This document shows, in pieces, positions 43,427 to 55,577 of a DNA stretch of 64,000 nt. Position 1 is the stretch's first letter, and every line of letters begins with the position of its first letter. The stretch comes from Triplophysa rosa (lineage: Eukaryota > Chordata > Actinopteri > Cypriniformes > Nemacheilidae), in contig NC_079891.1 in the NCBI RefSeq assembly GCF_024868665.1, forward strand, positions 30,545,562 to 30,609,561, read 5' to 3'. The notes under the pieces were generated by a model. The model was not told where the DNA came from, did not search any database, and saw nothing but the letters and a program-made list of their open reading frames with translations. The position numbers and the translations under genes were made by a program.

Positions 43427-44746
43427 TGTAATTAAATTACCTCTGCTTTTTTATGCAGATCGATTTCATGAGGAATCCAGTGTACCTTTCAATTTTTTTT
43501 ATTTGCATAGACTTACGCTGAAATTGTGGCTGCTTCACTGGTGCATGACGTCAGATGAGATTGGGCAGAGTTTCTAACTAGCGTACGTCATTCAATCTCT
43601 TCTCAAGTGAGGCTACAGGTGACTCATCCTGTTTACAAGGGCATATACTTATTTTTTTATCCAATAAGATACTGAAATTGGTATGTTCTCTTCCTCTAAA
43701 ACCTCCTGCAGTAAAAGTGTGTGTACAAAATGTGTGTTTGACTGCGCATGTGTTGCTGTGCAGACCGATTACTGTATGACATCAAAATAAAGCAAGAGCT
43801 ATTCAAAAGATTTTTCTGGGCTACGATGCAAAATAAAGACCTTTGATGTGTCTCAACCCAACATAGTGTTTCGATAGAAAATTCTTAAACGGTTTTATGG
43901 GGTCTTTAAGCTATCATTACGCTTAACTGAAATTAAATTGCTTTCTCAGCAATGTCATTATTTTACGTACACGGTCTTATATTAACGTACATTCCACATT
44001 CTGTCTTATCCATAACTCTGCTGGGTTTTCTACCTACACCTCTGACAAGAAAATGTAGCATAACAAATTCGTTTTCCCAAATAGCGCTTCAGTCACTCAA
44101 ATCAAGCTATTTAGGGTGCACACTACTATTAAAAATCCTCATCTGGCAACGTTTTACCACAGTTTGTGATTTTACAATTACCTCACACAGAGTTCGTGAT
44201 CTCTTTTGAGTTGAGGAAAGAAATTATTTTGCACACAAGCCAGTTATGATTCCATATTTACAGTGTTTAATTTGAATGCCAAATGAAATGTGGCGAGTCA
44301 GTCGGACCATATGTAGATTTAATTACGCTTCAATCTCAGGGACCGGTTTACACTCTGCCTTCGCACAAGAATATTAATAAAAATGGCAGATGAGTAATCT
44401 CACATATATATTATTTAGTTTCTGCCCTGTTTTTGTATGTTTTATCACATTTTGATGTTTAATATAAAATGACAAGAGTTGAGGTTTGATGAATGAGGGA
44501 GACCCTCAAGATTTTGCGTGATGTCATTGGTCCCAGTGTAGAACCGTATTTATCTTAACCTTAGTTTCAGAGTATTTTCATGTTGACAGTAATTTGCTTT
44601 GACAAAGTGACCTGAAAGTAAACCCAGCAACTATTTGTATCTATTCATTATATATACTAAATTTATACTACATGCATAACAAACTGCGGAAAATCTAAAG
44701 GGACAAACCTCCTGTGTGTGTTTTTATATAAAACATTTATTATAAT
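43427..44746. other. No gene seen
   Basis: AT-rich DNA. Short frames only. Confidence 0.35.
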
Positions 44747-44988
44747 TCAGTCATTATTTATCATCCTTATGTCGTTTAAAACCTGTATGAGGTACTTTCT
44801 TCTGTGGAACACACAGGATGATATTTTGAGAAATATATCAGCGAAAGTCAATGGGGGCCAATGTTTGTTTGGTTATCAGTCGTCTTCAAAATATCCTCCT
44901 TTGTGTTTTGCAGAAGAAAGAAAGTTGGAATGACATGAGGGTGAATAAATAATTAATGATTTTGTTTTTGGATGAACTGTCCCTTTAA
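44747..44988. mobile_element. Angel-like element, left end decayed
   Basis: TCATCCTTATGTCGTTTAAA, the mirrored AGGATGATATTTTGAGAAAT and CTTCAAAATATCCTCCTTTG, and the right end GATGAACTGTCCCTTTAA. Confidence 0.85.
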
Positions 44989-45751
44989 AAGGGACCTTGT
45001 TAGTTTGACCATTAATAGATGTATCGAAAAGTAAAACCAAATTAATTTATTAATTCAAAATTTAAAAAGAAAAGAGAAAAATACGAACAATTTAAACTGT
45101 AGCCTATATTAAATAATATAGCTATACTATAATGTGCTCATTTATCTTACACAACTCCCAAACACATTTAATTACTCATTATCATCTTATGTAGTATCTG
45201 AACCTACCTTTCTACATTTTGATTTTATTGAAAAGGTGAAATTTGCATTTAGCAGTTGTTTCCCAAGAGCCATTGGAGTCGAAGGAAATGCTCAGTTTTT
45301 TTTCCAAGCTGTTTTTCCTCAGTCCATCCAAACCACTGAGCTCCGCAGAAACATTTCATCTCCGCTCACCTGCTATCCCCACATTAGCCGGCATCTGAGC
45401 TTTGAGGTCATTTGATTTGTGGTCCACTCTGGTGGAGCTAATGTGTTCTAGATGGCCTTATAATAGGAGCATCGCTTGTGGCTCTGTTACCTTGGCTACC
45501 CGCAGCCTCCGATATGTCACTCTTGCCGGCCTCAGCTTCGCGGTGCAGCCTGACAAAACAACCTTTGGAAATGTCAACACGTTAAAGCTGAATGGATGTA
45601 GACGAGCAAGGCCAGAGTGGTCAAACACCATTCGTTTTAATCCGGTTAGGTTTAAAGGAATGAATTTCTTTTTTAGACCATCATCTGTGCTTTGTGAGCT
45701 TCTCTGTTTTGCTGTCGAGATGTGAGGAGTTAAACTGGCTTCAGAATGAGT
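44989..45751. other. No gene supported
   Basis: A 107-codon plus frame (45402-45725) and a 128-codon minus frame (45458-45844) overlap. Neither has a domain or splice framing, and the minus one runs into the adjacent hAT element, so neither is called. Confidence 0.35.
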
Positions 45752-45759
45752 GAAAATAG

Positions 45760-46656
45760 TAGGGCTGCATGATATTGAGAAAATACGCGATATGCGATTT
45801 TTTTGTTGAATATTGCGATAGCGATATTTCTTGCGATATAACATTTCCTAGAGAAATGCTATTTTTATTAGCAATTTTTATTATTATTTATATATGTAAT
45901 TATCATACTGAAATAAACAGGTAATAAATATTCTTCTGATGTCCTCATACAATGCAGACGCAGATAAATCCTCGACCATCACCCGTGTTGAATGTTAAAC
46001 TGTGCATATAATTCACTCAGACAAGCAGAACAGCCAGATGACATTGAAATAACAGGATTCCGCGTTCGTATCTAGTTAACGTACGTTACATGGACTATTG
46101 TTACACACAAACAAGCGCAACCACGACAAACGCACTTCACACATACACGCAGCTCTGTCTAATGCACATATTCGTATTATTCTACTGTACATATATGTCG
46201 CACTGTTGTTATTCTTTTTTTTTCAAGGTACTTGTCCGGTCGGGCAAGTAAAATTCTCTCTCACTTGCCCATACAAAACGTTTACTTGTCCCGGACAAGC
46301 GTTAATGTCGAGCCCTGCAAATTATTGCCATATTTCAGACGTAACATACCGTTCTTTTTAGGCACAAGTTCGTCGCTGTCATTTTCCTTGCTCGTCTCTA
46401 TTCCTGCCATATTTATTTTCCGCTCTCTGCTTTGAGCCGCTAGGTTCACCTTTGGGCCCGCGATCTAGCCAATAGTATAATAGCACCTACTTGGCGGGTA
46501 TAAAGATAGTAATGCCCCTTCTGATTGGTCCAATTTGGACAATCTAAGCATGCAACACAAATGATTGACATATGAAACAAATTTAATTTATCGCAACTCT
46601 CTGCGATATGGATATCGCATATACTATTATCGAGATAATGATAAATTGCAGCCCTA
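45760..46656. mobile_element. hAT-type element with perfect 8-bp duplication
   Basis: The ends are TAGGGCTGCATGATATTGAG and ATAAATTGCAGCCCTA. The flanks are perfect 8-bp repeats GAAAATAG (45752-45759 and 46657-46664). Next to the ends, both sides have GCGATAT/ATATCGC-rich blocks. The 897-bp interior includes GTCGGGCAAG and CTTGTCCCGGACAAG palindromic words and has no transposase frame. Confidence 0.9.
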
Positions 46657-46664
46657 GAAAATAG

Positions 46665-47670
46665 TTTTTCCAATGGTAGAAACCACCTTAAAGGAAATGT
46701 TTCTCCTGTGCCTGCGTAGACAAAAATCTTTTCTGACATAGCAATGCTTCGAACAAAGGATGGTAAACTATCTTGACTTTTCTCACTATCTTTTGCGCTG
46801 CATTGCAAATTAAAACATTCTTTTGCGCTTTTCAACAGTTTACGCTGTTTTGGCAGCTTCATTAACTAAAGAATTTATATGAAATATACCAAAATATCTT
46901 TACTCTTATCTCTAAGAGCAAGCATGGGAATCAGTGTATGTTTGTGCTCGTTTATAAATAACAGGATCTCTATCATCATCCTCTTTGATCGCATTGCATT
47001 CCACAGCCTTCTACGCAACTTCCTCCTTTAACTGCAGTAGAGAGATTACCTCAATGATTTTGTTTCTCTTTCCTCAGGGGATGCTGGTTTTCTCTGAGGA
47101 CTCGCTACGAGGCTCCGAGCCAAAGTAAACTGTGAAAAACAACACAAAGAGTAGAAATGTTTGTGCATCCAGAGATAAAATATCTTTTTTATTATGCTTG
47201 TATCTATTTCCCGCAGCATCTACATAGAGAAGTGACAGAGCACCATCAATGCCAAGAGGAAGTAGTTTGTTCAACTTAATTGCTTCCTTACTTAGCAAGC
47301 TTTCAAAAACAAGGTACGAGAGACTCGCTTTTCTGTTTTAGACTCTTCAAGTTGCAAAGATGTTCAACTTTTAAAGTTAAACATCCTAACACACAGATGT
47401 CAATGTATGATGCTGCGGTTCAAGCATCCCTCCGAGCTTTAACCACAGGAGTCCATCCTGTATATTTCTGTGATCCGCACTAACTGCACTGCATAAATAA
47501 CAACTTCTCTAATTGCCCATATCGAGAATAATCTTTCCCCCTTGTAGCGTGAGCACCAGATGGTTGTTTGAAGATCCGCCTACCAGAGAGACGGGAGTTG
47601 AGACCTTTGGACCTCAGGCGTACACTGAAGCATATGGGGCTTATGAGTATTAAAAATATATGTTGTTGTA
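46665..47670. other. No gene seen
   Basis: The 138-codon minus frame (46446-46862) is half inside the hAT end and is rejected. The rest is plain DNA. Confidence 0.35.
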
Positions 47671-47840
47671 TTGGAGGCAGCCTAGCGGTTAAAGATCGGT
47701 GCTGGTAGCACAGAAGGTCACGGGTTTGATCCTGGGTAGAGGTGACCCGTGAACAACCGGAGAGCCGCTGTGATGCGCTGTCAGTGTTTTGCCTTGCAAA
47801 GCACTTAACCTCAGGTCTCTTCAGCGGGAGTTTAAAGTAA
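47671..47840 (+). mobile_element. tRNA-derived SINE
   Basis: An A box (GCAGCCTAGCGG, 47678-47689) and a B box (GGTTTGATCCT, 47723-47733) are spaced as in a tRNA-derived RNA polymerase III promoter. The body has TTGCAAAGCACTTAACCTCAGG, common to fish SINEs. The minus-strand frame across it is an antisense SINE artefact. Confidence 0.75.
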
Positions 47841-47983
47841 CACCAATTAATGTTGACTGAGTTATGTGTCAAAAGACCGCCCTACGCTTTATTCAAATAT
47901 TTTAAAGATGTATTAAACGTTTTACAATGCATGTTTTAGAGTTGTACTTTGAGTGTAAACTAAAGCACATCTTTGGGAAGAAC

Positions 47984-48296
47984 TTAAAAATGAAAATTCT
48001 GTTATCATTTACTCGCCCTCTTGTCATTGCAAACCTGTATGACTTTCTTTCTTCTGCAGAACACAAAAGAAGATATTTTGAAGAATGTTTGTAAACGAAA
48101 ACTGTGGGTCCCCATTGACATTGGTTTTGTGTCTACAATAGACGTCAATGGGAACCAAGGGTTTTTGGTTTCCAACACTCTTCAAACTATCTTCTTTTGT
48201 GATTTTCAGAAGAAATAAAGTCATATAGGTTTAAAATGTCAAGAGAGTGAGTATATGAAGACAGAATTTTTGTTTTTGGGTGAGCTATCACTTTAA
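47984..48296. mobile_element. Angel-like element sharing a TTAA with its neighbour
   Basis: ATGAAAATTCTGTTATCATT to GGGTGAGCTATCACTTTAA, with the mirrored centre around TGTCTACAATAGACGTCAAT. Its final TTAA (48293-48296) is also the first TTAA of the next element. Confidence 0.88.
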
Positions 48297-49509
48297 AGGA
48301 GTCATGAATTAAGACATTAATCTTAACCCGAGCTTTTGTTATATAAGAGGGAATCGCATTCAAGCGAACATTTTGTAAGTGTCAGAACTGAAAACGCCCT
48401 TGTTACTGAAATTACAACTGTTATTGACACCAGGCCCAGCAAAACACCAGGTCCTGGAATGCACCTATCATAGATATCAACGAAGAAGTATATCAACGAC
48501 TACTTCTCTAGCCCCGCACACTGGTTCGAGCATTACAGTACTGAAGTAACACAAGTTGCACGGAACCAGATAGTGCAAGCAAGCAATAAACATGCCGTTA
48601 AAGATCGCAAATAATTGTGCAGTCAGTGCCTGGTTGTGGAAGAACACAGTCGCTGCATAACCTTCCTTTGGATTTCGACAGTAGTAATGTGTGGTTGAAG
48701 TTTATTTTTCCATTTCTGTAATTTGTAAAGTAGAAATTACAAATTACGTACCATATTTTAACACTCCTGTGATAATATTAGTCCTGTGCTAATCGGCACC
48801 TCTGTGATTTGGCGGGCTCATATATCATTTTTCAAGGTTTTATCCACCATTTGCGAATAATGGTGGCTGTTTTGATATTATTTCGGCTGCTGGGTCATAT
48901 CCATACCTGCCAACACTGTTGTTTTGGCCGGGACTCTCCCGTTTGTTATCATGGAATTAATCATGGAAACTCTTGTAACATTTGAGACCCACGATCGCGG
49001 TGATCTTCTGTCCGGTTTGCGATCACGGGTCTCAAATGCTGACCTGTACGGTCATATCTCATTAAACACCATACAACTATAGGCTATACAAACTATACGC
49101 AAAGCCTTGCCATCACATCCGGGAAATATGTCAGTAAATTTGAGTAAAATCACAGGCTTCACTTATCTCGTGCGAATGCGCCACATGAAATACAGATGTG
49201 GGGAGGTCATTTCTAAATCACACGAGGTCCCCAGATAATACTAATCCCGTGCGAATAGGTCTAATGTGTAACCTTACGTTTTGTGTCTAACCAAATTCAC
49301 AGAAGGTTCCAACTAAGTTTACTACACAAACTGCTATCCAATCAAAGCAGTGGGCGTTTACTTCCAAGTCTTCAATGCGGCACGCCCATTAATACCAAGC
49401 GTTTGTCGAGCCGGCCTCAAAACCCGGGTAGAAAATAGCCTATTACTTATTGATTTTGATGTTTTTGAATGTAAAAAGAATAAACAAGGCCAGTTCATGA
49501 CACCTTTAA
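48293..49509. mobile_element. TTAA-flanked element, 1.2 kb
   Basis: TTAAAGGAGTCATGAATTAA at the left and GGCCAGTTCATGACACCTTTAA at the right are inverted, with TTAA on both sides (48293-48296 and 49506-49509). The interior is CpG-richer, non-coding, and holds a 20-bp stem hairpin (48979-49038). Probably a non-autonomous relative of a piggyBac- or Kolobok-type element. Confidence 0.75.
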
Positions 49510-50714
49510 GGAGACTTGGCAAAGAATAAGTTGTTGAGTAGAGACCGAAAGACTGCTATAGTCAAAAATGAGAGGATCAATTAAATATTACAAATATAAG
49601 AAAAAAAATCAAAGAATATATTGTCATCAATGTATACTTTTGTTTTTTCTATGCATTTTTTGTATTTTGGAATAAAACCTGTTTTCTCTGATACTCTGTA
49701 GTTTGCGCTTTTGCTCCATAATGTAAAATAAAAATACTAAAAATAAGGCAAAAATTTAATTTCAACAAAGGTCAGTAATTTCTCCATTTTGAATTTTATT
49801 TTAATGTTTAACTCGAGCCTTTAGGGTCATTAAAAGCAAATATTGTGCATATATACACTTTGGACATCACTTTGGTCGCTACTATAGATGTTAAATGTAA
49901 CTTATTTAACATTTTTTAAATATCCAAGGCAACTAGTGTTCCTAGTGTTTGCTTTACTAGTTGATCTACAAGAATATACATATTTTTCAATCCATCTTAA
50001 AAATGACTGTTACGATCACTGAGATGGAATGCAAAAACAAAACAGGAAAATGGTTATTATTGTTTAACTAAAGCTGACATGAGCTATTTCCCTGCGAAAT
50101 AAAATCCATTAAAGACATAACAATATGCAATCTGTCCTTAATACGCTTCCGGTATGGAATGAATTATACATTTACCTCGTGGCAGCGTAAATCAAATGTG
50201 AAATAGTACATTTAGCTGCAAGTTAAACAAGGCCTGATTGAAATTCAACCCATGGGAATGTAATGCCTCGCAAACTAAATCAAACACCGCACATTCAGAC
50301 TGTTGTGCCACTGTCAGAAGAATTTAAATGACCTGTCTCGTGTTGAAAATGTCTACAATCTTTAATACTAAACACAACATTCTTTATGCAAGCAATGCAA
50401 TTCCCCAATTGTAAGTAGGCAGATCTTAACAAGAGCTGATTGCCATGAAATATGTGTCAAAACTCATTTGTTAGATGCTAACTATTTAACAAATTCAAGC
50501 ACGTGCTCACTAAAATCCAAATAAACATATGTATAACTAAAAGAAGCAGCCCTGTTATGTTTTAAATTTAAATGCAAAGTTTGCAGACATATTTACACTG
50601 CCTAGATTTATTTAGATTTTTTTCGTATGTTTTCAACTGTTGACCAAGAGGGCCATGTAAATTTCTTTACATCTTTGAATGTATGTGTGCATAAGTTTAT
50701 AGTATCTTAAATTA
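49510..50714. other. No gene seen
   Basis: AT-rich DNA, nothing recognised. Confidence 0.35.
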
Positions 50715-50766
50715 TATACGCATATATATATATATATATATATATATACAGTATATATATATACAT
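50715..50766. repeat. (AT)n microsatellite
   Basis: AT run interrupted once by CAG. The following TATACTGTACAT is loosely palindromic with it. Confidence 0.95.
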
Positions 50767-50789
50767 ATACTGTACATACTATGTGCAGC

Positions 50790-51415
50790 TCCAGCAAACC
50801 TCAAACATATTCTTGTGGGTTGTACGAAGAGCTTGACACAGAGGAGATACACATGGCGCCACAATCAACTGCTAAAGAGCTTGGCTGCAGCAGTAGAGAC
50901 CAAGAGAGTGGCAGCTAATGCCATGCCCCTAAACGCCAAGGCTAACTCGCTAAAAAGGCAACCCTTTATTCGGGAGGGGCAGAAACCGCGGGCCAATCCC
51001 TTAACCCCAGATTCAGGACTGCTGTGTATAGCCAGGGATTGGGAAATGTGAGTTGATTTAAACCACAGACTTACTGTCCCCTTGGAAATCGCAGCGACCA
51101 ACCTGCGGCTGGACATGGTTCTGTGGTCCAGCTCCAGTTGGACAGTCCTCATAGTTGAGTTGACTGTACCTTGGGAAGAGGCCATTAACGAAGCATTTGA
51201 AAGAAAGAATCTCCAGTATGCCAGCTTGGCAGCGGAGGCTCAAGATCGGGGATGGACAGCGAAAGTGTTTCCAATTCCACTACAAGGCTGCTTAAGAAAG
51301 TGGGGATCAGAGGACAGGCCCAACGGACAGTAGTCAAAGAACTTGCCACTGTCGCTGAGAGAAGCAGCCACTGGCTGTGGTCGAAACGGAAGGACGCAAT
51401 ATGGGCTGCCAAGTG
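50790..51415 (+). pseudogene. LINE fragment with restriction-like endonuclease domain
   Basis: Frame pieces read LKHILVGCTKSLTQRRYTWR HNQLLKSL (50797-50880; a Cys/His-knuckle type segment just after the reverse transcriptase) and then DMVLWSSSSWTVLIVELTVP WEEAINEAFERKNLQYASLA (51112-51230). The D-x(n)-ELTVPWE pattern is the PD-(D/E)xK core of the restriction-like endonuclease of early-branching LINEs (R2/R4/NeSL/Utopia group). The expected order is RT, Cys/His knuckle, endonuclease; only the last parts are present. There are stops near 51051-51060, so this copy is dead. I cannot place it in one clade. Confidence 0.7.
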
Positions 51416-51610
51416 ACCACGTAATAAAATGGTGTTGTGTGTTGTATTGTTATGCCATACGGGACTGGGGGCACTAAGCTTGCATTAACGGAGCCAGTGG
51501 GGCTATAACAGCCTTAGCCAACGGGTTGGCGCGTATGGTTGCGTTGATTTTGGTAATGTGTTGTAATGGTATGCCATACAGGACCGGGGGCACTGAGCAT
51601 GCATTAACGG
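51416..51610 (+). repeat. LINE 3' untranslated region with a 53-bp duplication
   Basis: A block containing ATGCCATACGGGACTGGGGG CACTAAGC and TGCATTAACGG recurs 119 bp downstream with few changes (51439-51490 and 51558-51610). Confidence 0.75.
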
Positions 51611-51945
51611 TTTGGGTAGTTGTGGCCTAATGGTTAGAGAGTCGGACTCGTGACCAGAAGGTTGCCAGTTCGATTCTCAGGGCCGGCGGGTAACGACTGT
51701 GGTGCTTTTGAGCTGCAGTGATAGCTGCCCACTGCTTCTGCCAGATGACCTTGTAACAATGCGAAACACACACAGGTCTGATCAACCTGCGGTGGGCCTC
51801 CCTTGGCTGAGGGTGTCTTGTGATAAAGGGCCGAAACACCCAATGAGGCTGAGGTGCACAACTGACGATGTGTCGCATTGATGGGAACCATACAAAGGGC
51901 ATTATCAGCAGCACCTCACTAAAAGGCATCTTTCATTCAGGATAA
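51611..51945 (+). mobile_element. tRNA-derived SINE directly after the LINE
   Basis: The A box TGGCCTAATGG (51623-51633) and B box AGTTCGATTCT (51667-51677) give an RNA polymerase III promoter. The 3' part has GGGTGTCTTGTGATAAAGGG CCGAAACACCC, a short stem-loop that may be the LINE-derived tail. The head follows the second copy of the LINE 3' duplication without a gap. Confidence 0.7.
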
Positions 51946-52324
51946 TGTGATGAAATTGGGACACACAACTTATGAGATATCTCTCTGATAATGGCAAGGA
52001 AATGTAAGTATACTATGTATTTCTATAATCATTTATCCCCCAAACATAGAGGATGCCTACCCGACGAACCAGTGAAACCTCAGACCTCCTTTCCTCTATT
52101 CATATTCTTGACCGCTTCCCCCTGCGTAAGGCGTGGGAAATGTCCTATTGGGCAATTCAACTGTGCTGAAATAGTGGGGTTATAGCAACTAGTCCTATTA
52201 AACGAATCTGAAAAAAAACTGTATTGTTTTGTTTTCATGCCAATCACAAAGATGTTTTATTCTAATCGATTTTGTCTAACAAACACTGCATTTCAACTGT
52301 ATGTTCATCTTTTAATACTGCAGC
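51946..52324. other. No gene seen
   Basis: Plain DNA. Confidence 0.35.
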
Positions 52325-52399
52325 TGAACAGCAGAGGGCAGCAAATGTTTACATTCCATCCCAGCACTTCCCAGCATGCTTTGGAATGGCACCCCAAGG
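52325..52399 (+). CDS. Weak candidate internal exon (25 codons)
   Basis: A pyrimidine-rich acceptor (CTTTTAATACTGCAG) is followed by exactly 75 bp reading LNSRGQQMFTFHPSTSQHAL EWHPK and a donor AAG|GTAAGC. Phase 0 on both sides. I do not recognise the peptide, and the DNA includes CCCAGCATGC and CAGAGGGCAGC words common in vertebrate repeats. Chance is quite possible. Confidence 0.2.
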
Positions 52400-54009
52400 T
52401 AAGCTACCTCTTTTTGAGTTTTAATTACCAAAATACTTTCAGCATGGTTCATCCCAAAAAATAATGAAGCTGAATTTCTGTTCGTATTTTTATTCTGCTG
52501 TTGATTTTAATACTTTGAAACTTCGTCTGTTGAGATGACTTCCCTCTTAAGGAAATCTCATCAAAGCAGAGAGCCCCACCCTCATACCAAGCTGTGAAAT
52601 GTGCTTGAAGACGAATGAGTGAGTCTGACTCTTGGTAGGATTAATCTCTTCCTCGGCTTGAATCATCTCCTCCGCCTCACTGCTGTGAAATGCAATGACA
52701 GCATCACACACAATCACGATGCATGGAGGCAAACTGCTTCTCTCAGTCTTTCTTGTTATATAGAACATGCTTCCTTATCCAAAGCAACATACGGTTCCTT
52801 GGAAACCAACCTGGGATTTGTTTACCTGCTTGGGCGTTACAGAAAAACACACATGCACTGATGTTAAGCTCATCATTATGATATATTCACTCTGACCTCA
52901 TGCTTGAACACATGAATTTTACATGTAAACACATGCGGAAGCATGTTGAATTCAAGTACTTTTGTTTATTCCTGTTTGGTTGTTTTTAAATAAAATTTGG
53001 GGTTTGGACTTTTAAGTCATGTTAGTGAAACTCATGGTTTGTGTTCTGCTGAAGAAAGAAAGTAATCTGAATTGTATTTGCCTGCTCTGCGGGTCTGAAA
53101 ACACTGTTTTGTTTCTTCCTGAAAACCTGATCCATGGGATGAAAATGCTCTTTACCTACTTTCTTACCTCAGCATCAGGAATGAGGGGCAATCGCTTGAG
53201 CTCCGTCTCAGACAGACTCGACAAGACCCCACCGAGTGAGTGAGTGGATGAGTTAGCTCAGTTCGTATCAAGAGAAAACACAGTTTGCTGTCAGCGTTCT
53301 TGCGGGGATGTGTGTGCGCATCTGTGTGTGTCAGCATGTCAAAGCTTTTCATGTTGGTTGCTGTGTGCGACTTTCCATCAGGCATTTTCCACGTGTCAGT
53401 GTTGACCTTGCCATATGTTATTTTTATATGTGCGTGTGTGCACAGCATTGCAGTTTACTTTTAAAAAGCGACAGTTTATACCGGCGGCATGATTGAACTC
53501 AGTGTAATTGCATGTTCGTGTAAGCGTGTGTGCGTGTGTTTTTCAAGTGCATATGGAACAGTAGAAGGTTAGTGTTAATGAACAATACACTGAAGTACTG
53601 TTAATCTCCATAAACGGGTTAATGCTACATTAATGCTGTGCTTGTCGTTTATTGATCTTCAGGATATTAATGGTGGAACCATGTTAATTAAGAATTCCCA
53701 CAAGCCGCCCCATCGGTACTCCAGAAATGTTTAATATCGACAGGCTTTGATTGGATGCGGTCCAGGAAATGGACATGGATTTAGAAAGGACAATTTAGAG
53801 GCTAGATCTCTGAATATGTTTATACAGTCGAACACCGTTAACATTCAGTAGCCTAAATGTTACAGTATGTGTGATGGCAAAAACTGACAGTATGTGATTT
53901 CTGTCGATAGACTAGCGTGTGCAAAAACTTGTTTTAGATTAAAAATAGAAATAGAGAATGTTATTCATGCTTTCTGTCAGCATTTCCACGCGACTCTGAT
54001 ATCAAAGCT
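52400..54009. other. No gene seen
   Basis: Plain DNA with TGTGTGCG-rich patches (53308-53345, 53520-53540). No exon recognised. Confidence 0.35.
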
Positions 54010-54600
54010 TTCATAATCTGATTCAAAGTCAACAGAGATTCATTCAAGAGATTCATCGGAGTCGTCAGAGATTCATCTGGGATTTATAAGAGATAAAGAG
54101 AGTCATCTGTGAATCTCTGACGACTCAAACAAATCACAGTGCTTCTCAGAGTCATCAGTGATTCATCAGAAATCTGTTGGACATGGTAAGACTCTATAAG
54201 CTTTTCATGATGTTGACATTGATTTGACTGGAATTCATGTTTCAATTTCTTGTTAATCATAAATAGACGAATATTGATGACTCAGAGCAGCACTGCGATT
54301 CATCCGAGTCGTCAGAGATTCATCCAAGATTTGTCAGATTCATTCGAGATTCATCTGAGGCATCAAGGATTCATCTCAGTCATGAGAGATTCACAAGTAA
54401 TTCATCAGGGATTCATAAAGGATTTATCAGAAATGAATCGAAGTCATCTGTGATTCACCAGAGATTCGTCCAAAATTCAACAGCGATTCATCAGAAATCT
54501 TTGAGACATAGTAAGACACTACAAGCTTTTCATGATGTTGAAATTGATTTGATTGGGAATTCATGTGACAATTTCTTGTTAGTCATGAATATAGAAATCA
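54010..54600 (+). repeat. Degenerate GATTCATC minisatellite within a duplication
   Basis: Units built on AGAGATTCATC and GAGTCGTCAGAG recur many times. A longer flank, GATTCATCAGAAATCT... through AGCTTTTCATGATGTTG and AATTTCTTGTTA, occurs at 54160-54267 and again at 54485-54593, 325 bp apart. Confidence 0.8.
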
Positions 54601-55577
54601 CAATGCTGCTTTGAGAAAGGGAAGCGTTGATTTCCTGTAATGTTTTTGCTCGATTTCTCAGAGTGACACTTAGGACCCTGGGCCAGCAGTCACATCACAG
54701 ATTGCTGCCTAGCGGTGTGTAAATCCATAGCACAGAGAGGGCAGGTGCTGACACAAGTCATCCCGAAACATTCAGCCTCGGGTAGCAAAAATCCCCTTGT
54801 TGATGCTTGAGCTTTAACATGACGCAACAGAAGACCAACTCAGCATCATTTGGCCATCGTGTTGATAGACTTTGGATCTTATGTTACTGTAAAAAACACG
54901 TTTCAGGACAAGCTTTAAAAAATAATGGATTGTGTTTTTTATGATTCCATTAAGTATTTGAATTCTTCCTTTCTTGAAGCATAATTATTTTTTTGACTGT
55001 ATGGCAATTCAGTTGAGACGCGGTTGGATTTACAATCTCGGTGACTGTGGTTATGATACGACTGACCCGCCTCTGAAAGGGACTGTAATGTTATGCTGAT
55101 GAATTCTGGATAATAGTAAGAGAGACCTGTTATTGAAGAAGGTGGTGCACCCTTGAGATTGAAAATCAAATTCCTGTCTGAACCCTTAAACAAATTGATT
55201 CCTTAACCTGGCTCAGTTGTGAGATGTTGCATTGAATAACAAAATATCAGTATCACAGTCTGACGTTTGGATTGGCTATAGGCGCTGATGTTGAATATAC
55301 AGTAAATTCCACATATCACAATAAAAACAATCAAGAGAAACACTTTGACATAAACTAATATGCATATTGCTGGTCCGATTCATTTCTGATTGCTTTATAT
55401 TTTTAGATTTTTTTAAATGGGTTTAGTTGTTTTATTTTAAAGAAAGATGAATAATAGGAAAAAATCTGGAAAACCAGAATACCGTACAGACTTGTGACTG
55501 GGCACTTTTGTCTACCCTAGCAACCGCATAGCAACGCACTACAAACCATTTAGAACGCCTTAGCATTGTGGGCTCGG
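54601..55577. other. No gene seen
   Basis: Plain DNA. Confidence 0.35.

Noticed and set aside
45402..45844. Overlapping 107- and 128-codon frames
   Set aside because: The minus frame starts inside a hAT element and crosses its duplication; the plus frame has no domain.
46446..46862. 138-codon minus frame
   Set aside because: Half lies in the hAT right end; chance read-through.
47678..47733. Possible tRNA gene
   Set aside because: A and B boxes are present, but no cloverleaf acceptor stem closes and the sequence continues into a SINE body.
47480..47872. 130-codon minus frame
   Set aside because: It is the antisense reading of the tRNA-derived SINE.
51627..51929. 100- and 85-codon minus frames
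   Set aside because: Antisense readings of the second SINE.
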